Positions 1 through 10,820 of a stretch of 64,000 nt of DNA are shown one piece after another. A program made the translations under genes and the position numbers. The notes beneath the pieces were generated by a model. The model ran no database searches and had not been told where the DNA came from. It worked only from the letters and a program-made list of their open reading frames with translations. The number at the start of each line of letters is the position of its first letter. Position 1 is the stretch's first letter. Source of the DNA: Mucilaginibacter straminoryzae (GTDB lineage Bacteria > Bacteroidota > Bacteroidia > Sphingobacteriales > Sphingobacteriaceae); contig NZ_JALJEJ010000004.1 of assembly GCF_022953055.1 (NCBI RefSeq), positions 310,001-374,000 of the forward strand. Direction: 5' to 3'.

Positions 1-496
1 TAGATTTAGGTTGCGTAGGCTTCTCTTCTATCGACAACGCAGTGAAAGATTTATCAAACTCCACCACGCCATAACGTTCAGGGTCTGCTACCTGGTAAGC
101 AAAAATAGCGGCACCGTCCACATCATTAAAACTACGGATCAATTCGCCAAACCCGGATCCGTAGAAGATATTGTCCCCTAAGATCAAAGCAGCTTTATCA
201 TCACCAATAAAATCAGCGCCGATCACAAAAGCTTGCGCAAGACCATTAGGCTTCTCCTGAACAGCGTACTCAAAACGGCAACCTAATTCAGCACCGTCGC
301 CTAAAAGACGCTTAAAACCTGCATTATCTTCAGGGGTGGTAATGATCAATATCTCGCGGATGTCCGCCATCATCAAAACAGATAGCGGGTAGTAGATCAT
401 GGGCTTATCATAGATTGGCATTAACTGCTTACTGATCGCCCTGGTAATAGGATATAAGCGGGTTCCGGACCCACCGGCTAATATAATTCCTTTCAT
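1..496 (-). CDS. rfbA: Glucose-1-phosphate thymidylyltransferase, partial (C-terminus beyond left edge)
   Basis: This enzyme joins glucose-1-phosphate and dTTP to give dTDP-glucose, the first step of dTDP-L-rhamnose synthesis in the cytosol. About 165 N-terminal residues are visible. They begin [16 protein letters not shown], the nucleotide-binding loop of RmlA, followed by the [16 protein letters not shown] segment typical of the family, and later LGDNIFYG. The start ATG at 494-496 shares one base with the TAA stop of rfbD, so the two genes are translationally coupled. The gene continues past the left edge; full RmlA proteins are about 290 residues, so roughly 125 are missing. rfbB and rfbC are not in the window and may lie to the left. 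Confidence 0.95.
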   Translation of the reverse strand, partial: MKGIILAGGSGTRLYPITRAISKQLMPIYDKPMIYYPLSVLMMADIREILIITTPEDNAGFKRLLGDGAELGCRFEYAVQEKPNGLAQAFVIGADFIGDDKAALILGDNIFYGSGFGELIRSFNDVDGAAIFAYQVADPERYGVVEFDKSFTALSIEEKPTQPKS

Positions 497-1350
497 TATT
501 TCAATGCATTAATACAAGCTATTAAACTATCCCTCCAATACGGAATCTCGAGCTTGAAAGTTGACTTTATTTTAGATTTGTCCATTACAGAAAAAGCCGG
601 TCTGATGGCTTTGGTGATGTACTCGCTACTTTTGATCGGGTTAACTTTGATGTTAACTTCGGCAATATCAAATATACCTTTTGCAAAATCAAACCAGGAA
701 GTTACCCCCTCGTTACTGTAGTGATAAATACCATACTGATGTTCATCGTGCTGGATTACGTTTAAAATTGCTGCTGCCAGATCAATAGCGTAAGTTGGCG
801 TGCCCACCTGGTCGGCAATGACGTTCAACTCAGTTCGTTCAGCGCCAAGCTTCAGCATGGTTTTCACAAAATTGTTCCCAAATTCAGAATATAGCCAGCT
901 GGTACGCAAAATATAATGCTTTTCCCATTCTGCTGTTATAGCCTGCTCGCCTTCCAGCTTGGTCAATCCGTACACGTTTACAGGGGTGGCAATGTCTTCT
1001 TCGGCCAGTAATTTCGGCACATTGCCGTCAAAAACAAAATCTGTAGATACGTGGACCAGCGTACAATCATAATTCCTGCAAAGTTTCGCCAGGTTTGCAG
1101 CGCCATCGCGGTTCACCTGCCGTGCAAGTTCTACCTCATCTTCTGCCTTATCAACAGCGGTGTAAGCCGCACAATTAATGGCATACTTTGGTTGGTACTT
1201 TTCAAACAATTGCTTTAGCCCTTCCTCATTCAGAATATTTGCATCCTTTTCCGTCGGAAATTCTATTTCGGAAAAATTTACCCGGTCTGCTACAGTTTTC
1301 AGGCAATGGCCTAACTGCCCTGAGCCTCCGAATACCAGAATCTTACCCAT
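496..1350 (-). CDS. rfbD: dTDP-4-dehydrorhamnose reductase
   Basis: This enzyme makes the last step to dTDP-L-rhamnose, reducing dTDP-4-dehydro-L-rhamnose with NAD(P)H. The 284 residues match the usual RmlD length. Visible motifs are the Rossmann loop FGGSGQLG (7-14), VSTDFVFDG (101-109) and the catalytic YxxxK pair Y127/K131. It is the first gene of a two-gene unit with rfbA, overlapping it by one base, and its product and that of rfbA act in the same pathway. Upstream lies a 318-base spacer shared with the divergent secreted-protein gene at 1669. The rhamnose is probably used by glycosyltransferases of the locus to the right. Confidence 0.95.
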   Translation of the reverse strand: MGKILVFGGSGQLGHCLKTVADRVNFSEIEFPTEKDANILNEEGLKQLFEKYQPKYAINCAAYTAVDKAEDEVELARQVNRDGAANLAKLCRNYDCTLVHVSTDFVFDGNVPKLLAEEDIATPVNVYGLTKLEGEQAITAEWEKHYILRTSWLYSEFGNNFVKTMLKLGAERTELNVIADQVGTPTYAIDLAAAILNVIQHDEHQYGIYHYSNEGVTSWFDFAKGIFDIAEVNIKVNPIKSSEYITKAIRPAFSVMDKSKIKSTFKLEIPYWRDSLIACINALK

Positions 1351-1668
1351 TTAGTTGTAGTATGTTTTTATAGTTCTATGATGGTCATTTTTGATGTTTG
1401 CCTCGCTGCTTAATATTCATCGTCCACAGAAAGCGAATCTGAAAAGCACTTACCAGGCAGCATCGGCATTAGATAAGCACTATGCGAATTATCAATGTCG
1501 AATTTATAAATAAAATTTCGCACTTGTAGTATTCGTCTCCCTAAGGCATTTATAATCGAATTTTAATATACTTTTTTGTATAAAGAACATTACTTTAGTA
1601 AGTCGAAACTTTTACGCATCACTACTCAATAGGGGCTTAATTACATTGTTAACGCTTGTGAATGACTT
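1351..1668. other. Divergent spacer between rfbD and the 1669 gene
   Basis: This 318-base AT-rich spacer must hold promoters for both divergent genes. I looked for the Bacteroidota TAnnTTTG element on both strands and found no clear match with a correctly spaced TTG, and no hairpin with a T-run. No coding sequence is supported. Confidence 0.5.
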
Positions 1669-3960
1669 ATGCGTAAGCTAAATATCCTTTTTTTATTTCT
1701 TCTCCTGCCAATAATTTGCTGTGCCCAAAACATGCAGGACACAAAAAAATACGGTTTTACTTTTTCGTTGTCGGCCCCGGCTTCAACCAGTGCCGGAGTT
1801 TTTGCTGAGGACGGCACCTTGCTAAAAACCTTATGGAGCGGTGTAAAGTACACTTCCGGACCGCATAAAGAAACCTGGGATGGTATGACAGACGATGGGA
1901 AAATAGCCCCTAAGGGGACATACACAGTGCGTGTTCTCAGTAATAACGTAGCCTATCAATGGGAAGGGGTTGTCGGCAATACTTCGGACTCCTTGTCCGG
2001 CCCACGTGTTCACCATGCTGACGAACATGTGATCGGCATCACCATATCTGGTAGCGATGCCTATTATGTTACCGGTTACAACGAACAAAGTCCGGCTACG
2101 TTCAGGTTTAAAACCAATGATCCGCAGCGTAAGTTCAGCGTTTTAGGGAAAGGTATTTATGCCGCGTGTGTTGCTACAGACGGGCAACATGTATTTTGGG
2201 GCGGTGCTGACGCCAATATTCCCGCAAATTCTTTTGTTTATGCAACTGCAAATTCAGATGATTCTGAAACCGACTTTGAAGCCGGAAAATTTGTAAAAAC
2301 AAAATTCGCCAGAAGTTACAAGAGCGCCATTGACGTCTATACGGATATAAATGCTAAAATTACCGGTATGGCCGTACAACAAAATGGGCCTTATCTTTTT
2401 GTTGCACATGGTAACATGAATAAAATTGACGTGCTGGATAAGACCAGGGGAACACTGATCGGGTCTGTATCCATTAATTCCCCCAAAGCCTTAACCACAG
2501 ATCTGGAAAACAATCTTTGGTTGATTGCAACTGTTGATCAGAAGGCTGTAGTTGAAAAATTAAAGATTAAAAGTAATGGTGATTTGTCGAAACCGCTGCT
2601 TACCCTTTCAAATTTGGTTCAGCCACTAGCCCTAGGCTTAGCGCCCGATCAACAGACCGTTGCAGTTATTGATGGCGATAACAGCCAGCAAGTTAAGGCT
2701 TTTGATACTAAAACCGGGGCTGCCAAATGGACGATGGGTATAGCAGGCGGATATAAAGATAATCCTGATGTTAGGGATGATAAATTTTATTTCAATGATA
2801 TGCGCGGGTTGTTTGGAGCCTGCATAGCCTTTCAACCCGACGGTTCATTCTGGCTTAATGATGTTGGCAACTGTCGTTTGCTTCATTTTTCAGCGGACCG
2901 AAAAGTAATCGGCAAAGTTATGTTTCTGACGTACTCTTACAGCATGGGCGTTGACGATAACAACCCCCAGCGGCTTTTCTCAGACTTCCTTGAATTTAAG
3001 ATAGACTACAGCAAACCGTTAAACCCCAACAACGGATCATGGACTTTAGTAAAAAACTGGGGGTTCAATATTCCGAAAGAAACAGACAATAAATACCTAC
3101 GACTTAAAGACGTGACTACCCTGAGTAATGGCCACACCTTCGCCACTCTATTAAATCCTCAGCTAAAGAAAAAGTTTCTGGCAGAATTGCCTGATCATGG
3201 CCCTTTAAGATTTACCAGTATTACTTTCGACATGAATTTACAGCTATATCCCGATGGTTCCCTAAGAGGGCGTGGCCCAATAATAATGGGAAAGCCTGTA
3301 ATATGGACATCACGTGCTTTGACCGGATTTAACGCAGAAAACGCCCCGGTCTGGGGAACTGAGAAGGTACTGGCAACACTACCAGCAGCTGAACCAACCG
3401 ACCCGATGGAGAACCTGGATCTGACAACTTATCGTGCTGCCGACATTACCTCGTCTAACATACTCATCCAGTTCAATCGTAGTCGCTTTACCGCGAATAA
3501 TATTCTGAACTGGCACCTTGGCGGTATACGTATAGGTGATAGCAAGTGGTTATGGCGCACAGCTAAAGGGACATCGCCGGACTATAAAGGCCCCTACCCC
3601 CCAGACGGTAGCTTTGATAACCGGCGGGTAAACTATGCAGGCAGTACAGACCTGGTAATGGGTAGAAACGTTTTTTGGGGCTATTATGGCGAAGGGTGGG
3701 GTAATGGTGAAGTGAACAAATGGAACCACGTTTACGACGACGGATTATTTATCGGCCAGTTCGGCACCACTACAGACTGGCATGCAGAAGCGCAGCCTAT
3801 GATGGCCGGAAATGCTTTTGCAGCCAAAATTGTTAAAGACAAATTTGGGCACGTATATATTTATCACAATGATGAAAGCTTCCACAGCGGTGTACATCGT
3901 TGGCGAATTACCGGCCTGAACACCATAAAAGAACAGGAATTTACAATAAAGGTTAAATAG
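1669..3960 (+). CDS. Secreted protein with FlgD-Ig-like domain and probable beta-propeller
   Basis: The function is unknown. The 763 residues begin with a signal peptide (about 1-19, ending CCAQ, so lipidation at a Cys is possible). Residues about 28-90 look like a FlgD-type Ig domain (a GVFAEDGTLLKTLW strand, then TWDGMTDDG and GTYTVRVL). The following 500 or so residues have repeated short strands and turns (for example FVAHGNMNKIDVLD and TVAVIDGDNSQQVKAFD) that resemble beta-propeller blades. No catalytic motif is recognised. It is the only plus-strand gene inside the polysaccharide locus and ends just before a terminator. An extracytoplasmic role in handling or binding the polysaccharide is inference from position only. 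Confidence 0.8.
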   Translation: MRKLNILFLFLLLPIICCAQNMQDTKKYGFTFSLSAPASTSAGVFAEDGTLLKTLWSGVKYTSGPHKETWDGMTDDGKIAPKGTYTVRVLSNNVAYQWEGVVGNTSDSLSGPRVHHADEHVIGITISGSDAYYVTGYNEQSPATFRFKTNDPQRKFSVLGKGIYAACVATDGQHVFWGGADANIPANSFVYATANSDDSETDFEAGKFVKTKFARSYKSAIDVYTDINAKITGMAVQQNGPYLFVAHGNMNKIDVLDKTRGTLIGSVSINSPKALTTDLENNLWLIATVDQKAVVEKLKIKSNGDLSKPLLTLSNLVQPLALGLAPDQQTVAVIDGDNSQQVKAFDTKTGAAKWTMGIAGGYKDNPDVRDDKFYFNDMRGLFGACIAFQPDGSFWLNDVGNCRLLHFSADRKVIGKVMFLTYSYSMGVDDNNPQRLFSDFLEFKIDYSKPLNPNNGSWTLVKNWGFNIPKETDNKYLRLKDVTTLSNGHTFATLLNPQLKKKFLAELPDHGPLRFTSITFDMNLQLYPDGSLRGRGPIIMGKPVIWTSRALTGFNAENAPVWGTEKVLATLPAAEPTDPMENLDLTTYRAADITSSNILIQFNRSRFTANNILNWHLGGIRIGDSKWLWRTAKGTSPDYKGPYPPDGSFDNRRVNYAGSTDLVMGRNVFWGYYGEGWGNGEVNKWNHVYDDGLFIGQFGTTTDWHAEAQPMMAGNAFAAKIVKDKFGHVYIYHNDESFHSGVHRWRITGLNTIKEQEFTIKVK

Positions 3961-3982
3961 GAAACTATTGAGCAAAAAAATA

Positions 3983-4018
3983 CCCCCAAATGGCCGTTAG
4001 CTGTTTGGGGGCGGTTTT
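3983..4018. terminator. Terminator between convergent genes
   Basis: CCCCCAAA at 3983-3990 pairs with TTTGGGGG at 4004-4011 around a 13-base loop. GCGGTTTT follows on the plus strand, and A-rich bases precede the stem, which gives a T-run on the minus strand. It lies between the stop of the 1669 gene and the stop of the decarboxylase at 4032, so it probably works in both directions. Confidence 0.75.
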
Positions 4019-4031
4019 ATGAAAATCTTAA

Positions 4032-5018
4032 TTATTTATTAAAATAAGTAAAATCTTTGTGTTTGATCTCGTGTTCTGGCAGCGACTTAAAGTATTCGTA
4101 AGTGATCTTCAGACCTTCGCTACGTGATACTTTAGGCTCCCAGCCTAATATTTCTTTAGCCTTTGTGATATCCGGTCTTCTTTGTTTCGGATCGTCAGTA
4201 GGCAGTGGTTTACTGATCAGTTCCTGATTAGTACCTGTCAATTTGATGATTTCTTCACCAAACTCTTTAATGGTAATTTCATCAGGGTTACCAATATTCA
4301 TCGGTTGCGCGTAATCGCTGAATAGCAAACGGTAGATCCCCTCGATCAAGTCATCCACGTAGCAGAAAGAACGGGTTTGAGAACCATCTCCAAACATGGT
4401 AAGCGGTTCGCCGCGTAGAGCCTGGCCGATGAAGGCAGGTAATACCCGTCCGTCATTCAGTCGCATACGAGGGCCGTAAGTGTTGAAGATACGAACAATA
4501 CGTGTTTCCAAACCGTGGAAGGTATGGTATGCCATGGTAATAGCCTCCTGGAAACGTTTTGCTTCATCGTATACACCTCTTGGGCCAACCGGGTTAACGT
4601 TCCCCCAGTACTCCTCTGGCTGCGGATTAATGTTAGGGTCGCCATATACTTCAGAAGTAGAAGCGATCAGCATACGTGCACCCTTGGCTTTTGCCAAACC
4701 AAGTAAGTTGTGCGTACCTAATGAACCTACCTTAAGGGTCTGGATAGGAATTTTTAAATAATCTATCGGGCTTGCAGGTGATGCAAAGTGCAGGATATAA
4801 TGCAATTCGCCTGGTACGTGTACAAACTTAGAAACATCGTGGTTATAAAATTCGAAGTTCTCCAGTTTAAACAGGTGTTCAATATTACGAAGATCACCGG
4901 TAATGAGGTTATCCATGGCAATAACATGGTAATCTTCTTTTATAAATCTATCGCATAAATGCGATCCCAGAAACCCCGCGGCTCCGGTAATTAATATACG
5001 CTTTCTTGCTTCTCCCAT
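4032..5018 (-). CDS. UDP-glucuronate decarboxylase (UDP-xylose synthase)
   Basis: This extended SDR enzyme converts UDP-glucuronate to UDP-xylose with loss of CO2. The 328 residues contain the NAD loop [10 protein letters not shown] (11-20), the UXS-specific stretch [20 protein letters not shown] (79-98), the catalytic TSE (121-123) and the Y150/K154 pair in [12 protein letters not shown]. These motifs separate UXS from the related UDP-glucose 4-epimerases. It follows ugd, which makes its substrate, after a 70-base gap holding a strong hairpin. The pair suggests xylose or glucuronate in the polymer. A bifunctional ArnA-like oxidation is excluded by the lack of a formyltransferase domain. Confidence 0.92.
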   Translation of the reverse strand: MGEARKRILITGAAGFLGSHLCDRFIKEDYHVIAMDNLITGDLRNIEHLFKLENFEFYNHDVSKFVHVPGELHYILHFASPASPIDYLKIPIQTLKVGSLGTHNLLGLAKAKGARMLIASTSEVYGDPNINPQPEEYWGNVNPVGPRGVYDEAKRFQEAITMAYHTFHGLETRIVRIFNTYGPRMRLNDGRVLPAFIGQALRGEPLTMFGDGSQTRSFCYVDDLIEGIYRLLFSDYAQPMNIGNPDEITIKEFGEEIIKLTGTNQELISKPLPTDDPKQRRPDITKAKEILGWEPKVSRSEGLKITYEYFKSLPEHEIKHKDFTYFNK

Positions 5019-5047
5019 TGGGTCAGAGTTTTTGATGAGTGATTATT

Positions 5048-5077
5048 AAAACAACAGGCCTTAAAAGGCCTGTTGTT
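5048..5077 (-). terminator. Perfect hairpin between ugd and the UXS gene
   Basis: A 13-base perfect stem (5050-5062 with 5065-5077, two-base loop) lies 12 bases past the ugd stop. On the minus strand it is followed by TTTTAATAATC, a short T-run. It may terminate or weaken transcription from ugd into the UXS gene, or protect the upstream message from 3' decay. Confidence 0.6.
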
Positions 5078-5088
5078 CGTTTTGTTAT

Positions 5089-6405
5089 TTATGCTTTTTC
5101 TACTACCCTACGACCGATGCTGTTGTAGTAAAAACCACAATCTTCCATCTTATCCAGATCGTATAGATTACGGCCGTCAAAGATCACTTTGCTTTGAAGG
5201 CCGCTGGTCAGCTGGTCAAAATCAGGTGTTCTGAAAACAGACCATTCGGTAACAATCAACAAAGCATCAGCACCATCTAAAGCCTGGTAAGGATCTTCGG
5301 CATACTTAATTTTATCGCCCAAAAGATTTTTGATGTTAGGCATTGCTTCAGGGTCATAAGCAGTAATAGTTCCGCCTGCGGCAACAATCTCATCAATGAT
5401 ATATAGAGCCGGTGCTTCGCGGATATCGTCTGTTTCCGGTTTGAAAGCTAAGCCCCAAAGTGCAAAATGCTTACCTGCGATATCGCCGTTATAGAATTTC
5501 TTTACTTTCTGAACCAGCACTTTTTTCTGGATCTCGTTAACGCTCATTACAGAGTTCAAGATTTGGAAATCGTACTGATTTTCTTCAGCAGATTTGGCCA
5601 GAGCCTGTACGTCTTTAGGGAAACAGCTACCACCGTAACCGATACCTGCGAATAAGAAACGTTTCCCGATACGCTCATCAGCACCAATACCACGACGAAC
5701 CATGTCCACATCAGCACCCACCAACTCGCACATATTAGCAATCTCATTCATGAAAGAGATTTTAGTAGCCAGAAAAGAGTTGGCTGCGTATTTGGTTAAC
5801 TCAGAAGAACGCTCATCCATGAAGATCACCGGGTTACCTTGGCGAACATAAGGTGCATAAAGCTCACCCATTAATTTACGCGCACGTTCGTCAGTAGTGC
5901 CAACAACCACGCGGTCCGGTTTCATAAAGTCTTCTACGGCTACCCCTTCTCTCAAGAATTCAGGGTTAGAAACCACGGCAAATTCCAGATTTGTTTCTTT
6001 GCTCATTACGGCACGTACTTTATCCGCGGTACCCACCGGAACGGTTGATTTGGTTACAATAACTTTGTACTCTTTAATAATGCCTGCAATATCTTTTGCT
6101 GCACCAAGTACATAGCTCAAATCGGCCGCACCATCACCACCCGGAGGGGTTGGCAACGCCAGGAAAATAATCTTCGCCTCTTCAATAGCCTCTGCAAGGC
6201 TTGTTGTAAAGTGCAATCTTCCCTGGTTAATGTTACGGTGAAATAATTGTTCCAGACCAGGCTCATAAATTGGAAGCTGGCCTTCCTGCATTTTTTTCAC
6301 CTTTTCAACGTTGATATCAACGCAAATTACATTATTGCCTGTTTCTGCTAAACAAGTACCGGTAACCAGGCCTACGTAGCCTGTACCTACAACTGCTATT
6401 TTCAT
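5089..6405 (-). CDS. ugd: UDP-glucose 6-dehydrogenase
   Basis: This enzyme oxidises UDP-glucose twice with NAD to UDP-glucuronate. The 438 residues are the normal length. The N-terminal Rossmann loop GTGYVG (7-12), the acid-box region PTPPGGDGAADLSY, the central helix KYAANSFLATKISFMNE (205-221) and the catalytic cysteine C261 in GYGGSCFPKD are all present. It supplies the substrate of the downstream decarboxylase and possibly glucuronate itself as an acidic sugar. It is 34 bases downstream of fcl in the nucleotide-sugar block. In other bacteria Ugd is activated by the Wzc kinase of the same locus; whether that happens here cannot be told from sequence. Confidence 0.95.
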   Translation of the reverse strand: MKIAVVGTGYVGLVTGTCLAETGNNVICVDINVEKVKKMQEGQLPIYEPGLEQLFHRNINQGRLHFTTSLAEAIEEAKIIFLALPTPPGGDGAADLSYVLGAAKDIAGIIKEYKVIVTKSTVPVGTADKVRAVMSKETNLEFAVVSNPEFLREGVAVEDFMKPDRVVVGTTDERARKLMGELYAPYVRQGNPVIFMDERSSELTKYAANSFLATKISFMNEIANMCELVGADVDMVRRGIGADERIGKRFLFAGIGYGGSCFPKDVQALAKSAEENQYDFQILNSVMSVNEIQKKVLVQKVKKFYNGDIAGKHFALWGLAFKPETDDIREAPALYIIDEIVAAGGTITAYDPEAMPNIKNLLGDKIKYAEDPYQALDGADALLIVTEWSVFRTPDFDQLTSGLQSKVIFDGRNLYDLDKMEDCGFYYNSIGRRVVEKA

Positions 6406-6439
6406 GTTTTGTTAATGTGAGCTTTTAAGTTGTGATGGG

Positions 6440-7384
6440 TTAACTATTTACGGGTTGTTCGTAATGTTTTAAAAAATCCTGATAAGCTAATTGTATGCCT
6501 TCTTCAAGTTCGATGGTATGTTTCCAGCCCTGGCTATGCAATTTAGATACATCCATTAACTTACGCGGCGTACCATCCGGTTTTGTGGTATCAAATTTAA
6601 TCTCTCCCTCAAACCCGATTACTTTTTTAACCAGTTCTGCCAGATCTTTAATGCTGATATCCTCACCAGTACCGATGTTTACCAGGCCGGGTTCGTTATA
6701 ATTCTGCATCAGATAGAAACAAGCTTCTGCCAGATCATCTGCAAAAAGAAATTCGCGTTTAGGCGTTCCGGTTCCCCAGATTGTTACATCTGCCAGGTTA
6801 TTCTGCTTCGCTTCATTGAAACGGCGGATCATTGCCGGCAATACGTGCGAGTTTTGCGGATGGTAATTATCATTATAGCCATACAAGTTGGTAGGCATTA
6901 CTGATATATAGTTGCATCCGTATTGATCGCGGTACGCATCGCACATTTTTATACCGGCAATCTTAGCGATTGCATAGGGTTCGTTCGTGTACTCAAGCGG
7001 GCCTGTCAGTAAATAATCTTCCTTCAATGGCTGTGGCGCCATTTTAGGATAGATACAGCTTGATCCTAAAAACATCAGCTTTTTCACGCCATTACGGTAT
7101 GATGAATCGATGATGTTATTTTGAATCTGCAGGTTATCGTATAAGAATTCTGCGCGATAAGTATTATTGGCAACAATGCCCCCTACTTTCGCAGCGGCAA
7201 GAAAAACGTAATCAGGCTTTTCCTGCGCAAAAAAATCAGCAACAGCCTGCTGGTTTCGCAGATCTAACTCTGACGAAACACGGGTGATAATATTGCTATA
7301 CCCCTCTTTTTGTAACTTACGACAAATAGCAGACCCCACCATTCCCCTATGGCCCGCTACGTAAATTTTGGCATGTTTTTCCAT
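6440..7384 (-). CDS. fcl: GDP-L-fucose synthase
   Basis: This bifunctional epimerase-reductase turns GDP-4-dehydro-6-deoxy-D-mannose into GDP-L-fucose using NADPH. The 314 residues carry the loop GHRGMVGSA (11-19), the catalytic region GSSCIYP (107-113) and the pair Y137/K141 in EPYAIAK. Length and motifs match the WcaG/Fcl family. It begins four bases after the gmd stop, so both steps from GDP-mannose are co-expressed. Confidence 0.95.
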   Translation of the reverse strand: MEKHAKIYVAGHRGMVGSAICRKLQKEGYSNIITRVSSELDLRNQQAVADFFAQEKPDYVFLAAAKVGGIVANNTYRAEFLYDNLQIQNNIIDSSYRNGVKKLMFLGSSCIYPKMAPQPLKEDYLLTGPLEYTNEPYAIAKIAGIKMCDAYRDQYGCNYISVMPTNLYGYNDNYHPQNSHVLPAMIRRFNEAKQNNLADVTIWGTGTPKREFLFADDLAEACFYLMQNYNEPGLVNIGTGEDISIKDLAELVKKVIGFEGEIKFDTTKPDGTPRKLMDVSKLHSQGWKHTIELEEGIQLAYQDFLKHYEQPVNS

Positions 7385-7388
7385 CAGG

Positions 7389-8504
7389 TTATTCGAATTG
7401 GTTTTTAATGACGTATCCAGATGCTTTCAGCAATTTCTCGCGTTGGAAAAGCTCAACATCTGCATGTACCATCTCGCTAACCAGGCCTTGCAGGTCATAT
7501 TTTGGCTTCCAGCCTAATTTTTCCTGTGCTTTGGTCGGATCACCGATCAGCAAATCAACTTCAGTAGGGCGGAAATAAGCAGGGTCTACAGCCACTACTT
7601 CTTTGCCTATCTCTACTTGGTATTCAGGCTTGCTGCAGCTTACCACGTAACCTTTTTCATCCACGCCTTCGCCTTTAAACTCAACCACGATGCCTAATTC
7701 GGCAAAAGCCAGTCTTACAAATTCGCGTACGCGGGTAGTAACACCGGTAGCAATTACAAAGTCTTCTGCTTTCTCTTGTTGTAGGATCAGGTACATTGCT
7801 TCTACATAGTCTTTTGCATGGCCCCAATCGCGTTGTGCATCCAGATTACCCAGGAACAGGCAGCCTTGTAAGTTTAATGCAATCTTAGCGACAGCACGAG
7901 TGATTTTACGTGTCACGAAGGTTTCGCCGCGTAATGGGCTTTCGTGATTGAAAAGGATGCCGTTGCAGGCGTACATGTCATAGGCCTCGCGATAGTTGAC
8001 AGTGATCCAGTAACCGTAAAGCTTAGCTACGGCATATGGTGAACGTGGATAGAACGGCGTAGTTTCTGATTGCGGAACCGCCTGTACTAACCCATAAAGT
8101 TCTGATGTTGAAGCCTGGTATATTTTGGTTTTCTGGGTAAGCCCTAACAAACGTACAGCTTCCAGGATACGTAACGTTCCGATACCATCTGCATTCGCAG
8201 TATATTCCGGTGTATCGAAACTTACCTTCACGTGGCTCATGGCCCCAAGGTTATAAATTTCGTCTGGTTGTACCTGTTGAATAATGCGGATAAGGTTGGT
8301 AGAATCGGTCAGATCACCATAATGCAGGAAAAAATTCTTGTTAGACTCGTGCGGGTCTTGGTAAAGATGGTCGATACGATCTGTATTAAACAAAGAGCTA
8401 CGGCGTTTGATACCGTGTACTTCATAACCCTTTTCTAATAACAGGTCTGCCAAATAGGCGCCATCTTGTCCTGTTATCCCTGTAACTAAAGCTTTCTTCT
8501 TCAT
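7389..8504 (-). CDS. gmd: GDP-mannose 4,6-dehydratase
   Basis: This enzyme makes GDP-4-dehydro-6-deoxy-D-mannose, the first step from GDP-mannose to GDP-L-fucose. The 371 residues include [10 protein letters not shown] (9-18), the STSELYG catalytic segment (131-137) and the Y156/K160 pair in SPYAVAK. The usual NADP-binding arginine-serine stretch IKRRSS follows the second strand. The gene lies between a WcaI-like glycosyltransferase (8 bases upstream) and fcl (4 bases downstream). The gmd-fcl-wcaI set is typical of colanic-acid-like loci. Confidence 0.95.
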   Translation of the reverse strand: MKKKALVTGITGQDGAYLADLLLEKGYEVHGIKRRSSLFNTDRIDHLYQDPHESNKNFFLHYGDLTDSTNLIRIIQQVQPDEIYNLGAMSHVKVSFDTPEYTANADGIGTLRILEAVRLLGLTQKTKIYQASTSELYGLVQAVPQSETTPFYPRSPYAVAKLYGYWITVNYREAYDMYACNGILFNHESPLRGETFVTRKITRAVAKIALNLQGCLFLGNLDAQRDWGHAKDYVEAMYLILQQEKAEDFVIATGVTTRVREFVRLAFAELGIVVEFKGEGVDEKGYVVSCSKPEYQVEIGKEVVAVDPAYFRPTEVDLLIGDPTKAQEKLGWKPKYDLQGLVSEMVHADVELFQREKLLKASGYVIKNQFE

Positions 8505-8512
8505 ATTAAGTG

Positions 8513-9799
8513 TTAAACGGCTTCCAAAGCCTCTTCTATTTTTCCCTGTTGTTTAGATGATACATTTTCAATAAACCCACTGATCACCTGATCAATGTTG
8601 AGATATTTCATCGCATATTCTCTCGAATGTGCCCTTTTCCGCTCTGCATCTTCATCCGTCTTCACCATTTTAACTACCCTGGCTAATTCCATGTAGCTAT
8701 CTGGTTCTATTAAATAACCCACATCATATTTTTTCACCACATCAAACAATGATGTTCCCGGGGATGAAGTGACAATACTAACACCGCCAACCGCCAATAT
8801 GGTAGTTAGTTTTGAAGGCATCACCAGATCACCTGCGTTTGATTTTTGTAGTACGAGGTGAAAATCTGCCATGTTCAAAAACTCATTAAAGACGTTCTTC
8901 TCCTGAACAGGCAAAAAGGTGATACTCTTTAATCCCTTCTGGCCGGCCAGTCCTATCAGTTTTTCTTTATAAGGGCCAGAACCGCAAATTACAAACTTTA
9001 TCTGATCATCGTCCTTAAGCTGCTCTGCAGCTAAGATAATATTTTCCAGTCCCTGCTTCTCGCCTATCGCCCCTGAGTACAAGTAAACTTTATCATTGTT
9101 TGAAAAGCCCCACTTTTGTTTCAATTGCTCTCTATTGGGTAAAGGTGAAAAAAAGTGTGTATCTGCCCAGTTAGGAAAAAAAAGCACATTTTTATCTTCT
9201 ATCTTTTCCTCAATCCTTTTAATCATCCCGTCAGATATACTGCTCACAAAATCGGCTCGTCGCAGAATCTTTTTTTCGATACTATATAACCGCTTGAACA
9301 TCGTTTTGTTAGAAAGAATGTTCAATTCCTGAGCGGCCTCGATCTGCAGATCCTGAATATGATAAACCAGCTTGCCGCCGGTAAACTTTCTCACCATAAA
9401 ACCAAGGTAGGCTAAATGGAAAGGCGGCGCGACGGTGATAATCAGATCGAACTTTTTATTAAAAATAATCAGGCGAAAGATCTGCCAGAGTTTTGATGTC
9501 CAGAAAGAAATATCCTGTATCATGCGCTGCTTACCAGTCGGATCAGAAGGCACGTAAGACGGGCAACGATAAACCGTTACAGGCAAACTCCCCTGATTCC
9601 TGATCACCTCTTTCTTGTACCATTTGCCCTTATACGGTTTCTGAATTTTCCAGTAAGGATAGTAAGGAAAGGTAGTAATCACCGTACAATGATAGCCGTT
9701 GGCAGCCATCCAGGCGATCATCTCGCCATTATACTTGCCAATACCCGTCGGTTCCGGGTAGAAATTATGACTTATTAAAAGAACCTTTTTTATTGCCAT
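8513..9799 (-). CDS. WcaI-like family 4 glycosyltransferase
   Basis: This protein resembles the fucosyltransferase-type GT4 enzymes (WcaI family) found beside gmd and fcl. The 428 residues have two Rossmann halves: an N-terminal half with [16 protein letters not shown], where the sugar acceptor should bind, and a C-terminal half with [18 protein letters not shown] and [13 protein letters not shown], where the nucleotide sugar should bind. It follows a 167-base AT-rich gap and is 8 bases before gmd. Fucose transfer is inference from neighbours and family. WcaI as a name is used for resemblance only. Confidence 0.85.
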   Translation of the reverse strand: MAIKKVLLISHNFYPEPTGIGKYNGEMIAWMAANGYHCTVITTFPYYPYWKIQKPYKGKWYKKEVIRNQGSLPVTVYRCPSYVPSDPTGKQRMIQDISFWTSKLWQIFRLIIFNKKFDLIITVAPPFHLAYLGFMVRKFTGGKLVYHIQDLQIEAAQELNILSNKTMFKRLYSIEKKILRRADFVSSISDGMIKRIEEKIEDKNVLFFPNWADTHFFSPLPNREQLKQKWGFSNNDKVYLYSGAIGEKQGLENIILAAEQLKDDDQIKFVICGSGPYKEKLIGLAGQKGLKSITFLPVQEKNVFNEFLNMADFHLVLQKSNAGDLVMPSKLTTILAVGGVSIVTSSPGTSLFDVVKKYDVGYLIEPDSYMELARVVKMVKTDEDAERKRAHSREYAMKYLNIDQVISGFIENVSSKQQGKIEEALEAV

Positions 9800-9966
9800 T
9801 TATTAATCACAACGGTAGTATCCAAGCGAGCATTTAAAATTAATATAAAATTACATAAGAAGTAGCTCATTTTTAATATTTTTTTGCCACTTTATTTACG
9901 ATATTAATATAATCATAATTAACAATGAACCCCATAAGAGTTTAAAGGACTAATAAAATGGAGCCA

Positions 9967-10797
9967 TTACGCTTCATTTTCCTTAATCTTACAGTAGATC
10001 TGATTAAAATATGACATTTTTAATATGGCGAAGGCCAATCCTCTTTTTCCGTCTCTAAAACCTCCAAGTAGAAAAAAACTACCCAAAAAATAAACTGGCC
10101 CTATTAAAACACTGCGCATTAATCTGTATTTTAATTTTTGCTTCCAGGTCCAGGAGTTCCGGATAGTATCATCCTGCGAAATTTTAAGATATCTTGACGC
10201 TTCCCATGAGGCATATTCAGAATGCTTTGCAACATAATGATTGATACCCCTGAAATCGCGGTGGTCAATCTTGCTTTTGATTAGACCTAAAGTTCCATTT
10301 AGGATAGGATGCTCGTGGATTTCCATATCCAGCTTACTCCATTGCTCCTCATCAATCCGTTCATACTCCCCTGCTCCGACTTTGAATAGCGCAAGCTTCT
10401 TAAGTGGATACCCTCCCCTATTTATCTTACCCATAAAGTAAATGGTATAATTAAGCCAGTAACCTACAAAGTCGTCAGTTTTAAGGGCCTCTCTTAGTTC
10501 ATTCTTGAACGCTGGAGTAATATATTCGTCCGCATCAAGAAATAATACCCATTTAGTGGTGGGCGTATGTGTTCGCAAATACCAGTTGCGCTTTTTGGGA
10601 AATTTTCCGTCCCATTTAAAATCGATAACCTCAATACCAAATTGCGCTGCGATTGCTTTTGTACCGTCTGTGCTGCCCGAGTCAATCAGTACAATCTTCT
10701 TTGCGAAATCTTCTCCTATTGCCTGTAAACAACCTTTTAGATTTACTTCTTCATTCTTTACAGGAATAGCTATGGTGAGATCAAGAACAGGTAGCAT
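9967..10797 (-). CDS. Family 2 glycosyltransferase
   Basis: This is a 276-residue GT-A enzyme of the WaaE/KdtX-like group. LTIAIPVKNEEVNL (7-20) is the start of the fold, LIDSGSTDG (37-45) binds the nucleotide, and LFLDADEYITP holds the DxD metal site at 88-90. A hydrophobic C-terminal segment (about 230-262) may sit on the membrane. It is the only clear GT2 enzyme of the locus. Donor and acceptor cannot be told. A 23-base gap separates it from the acyltransferase upstream. Confidence 0.9.
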   Translation of the reverse strand: MLPVLDLTIAIPVKNEEVNLKGCLQAIGEDFAKKIVLIDSGSTDGTKAIAAQFGIEVIDFKWDGKFPKKRNWYLRTHTPTTKWVLFLDADEYITPAFKNELREALKTDDFVGYWLNYTIYFMGKINRGGYPLKKLALFKVGAGEYERIDEEQWSKLDMEIHEHPILNGTLGLIKSKIDHRDFRGINHYVAKHSEYASWEASRYLKISQDDTIRNSWTWKQKLKYRLMRSVLIGPVYFLGSFFLLGGFRDGKRGLAFAILKMSYFNQIYCKIKENEA

Positions 10798-10820
10798 AAG
10801 TGTAAATTAAGAATTGAAAA

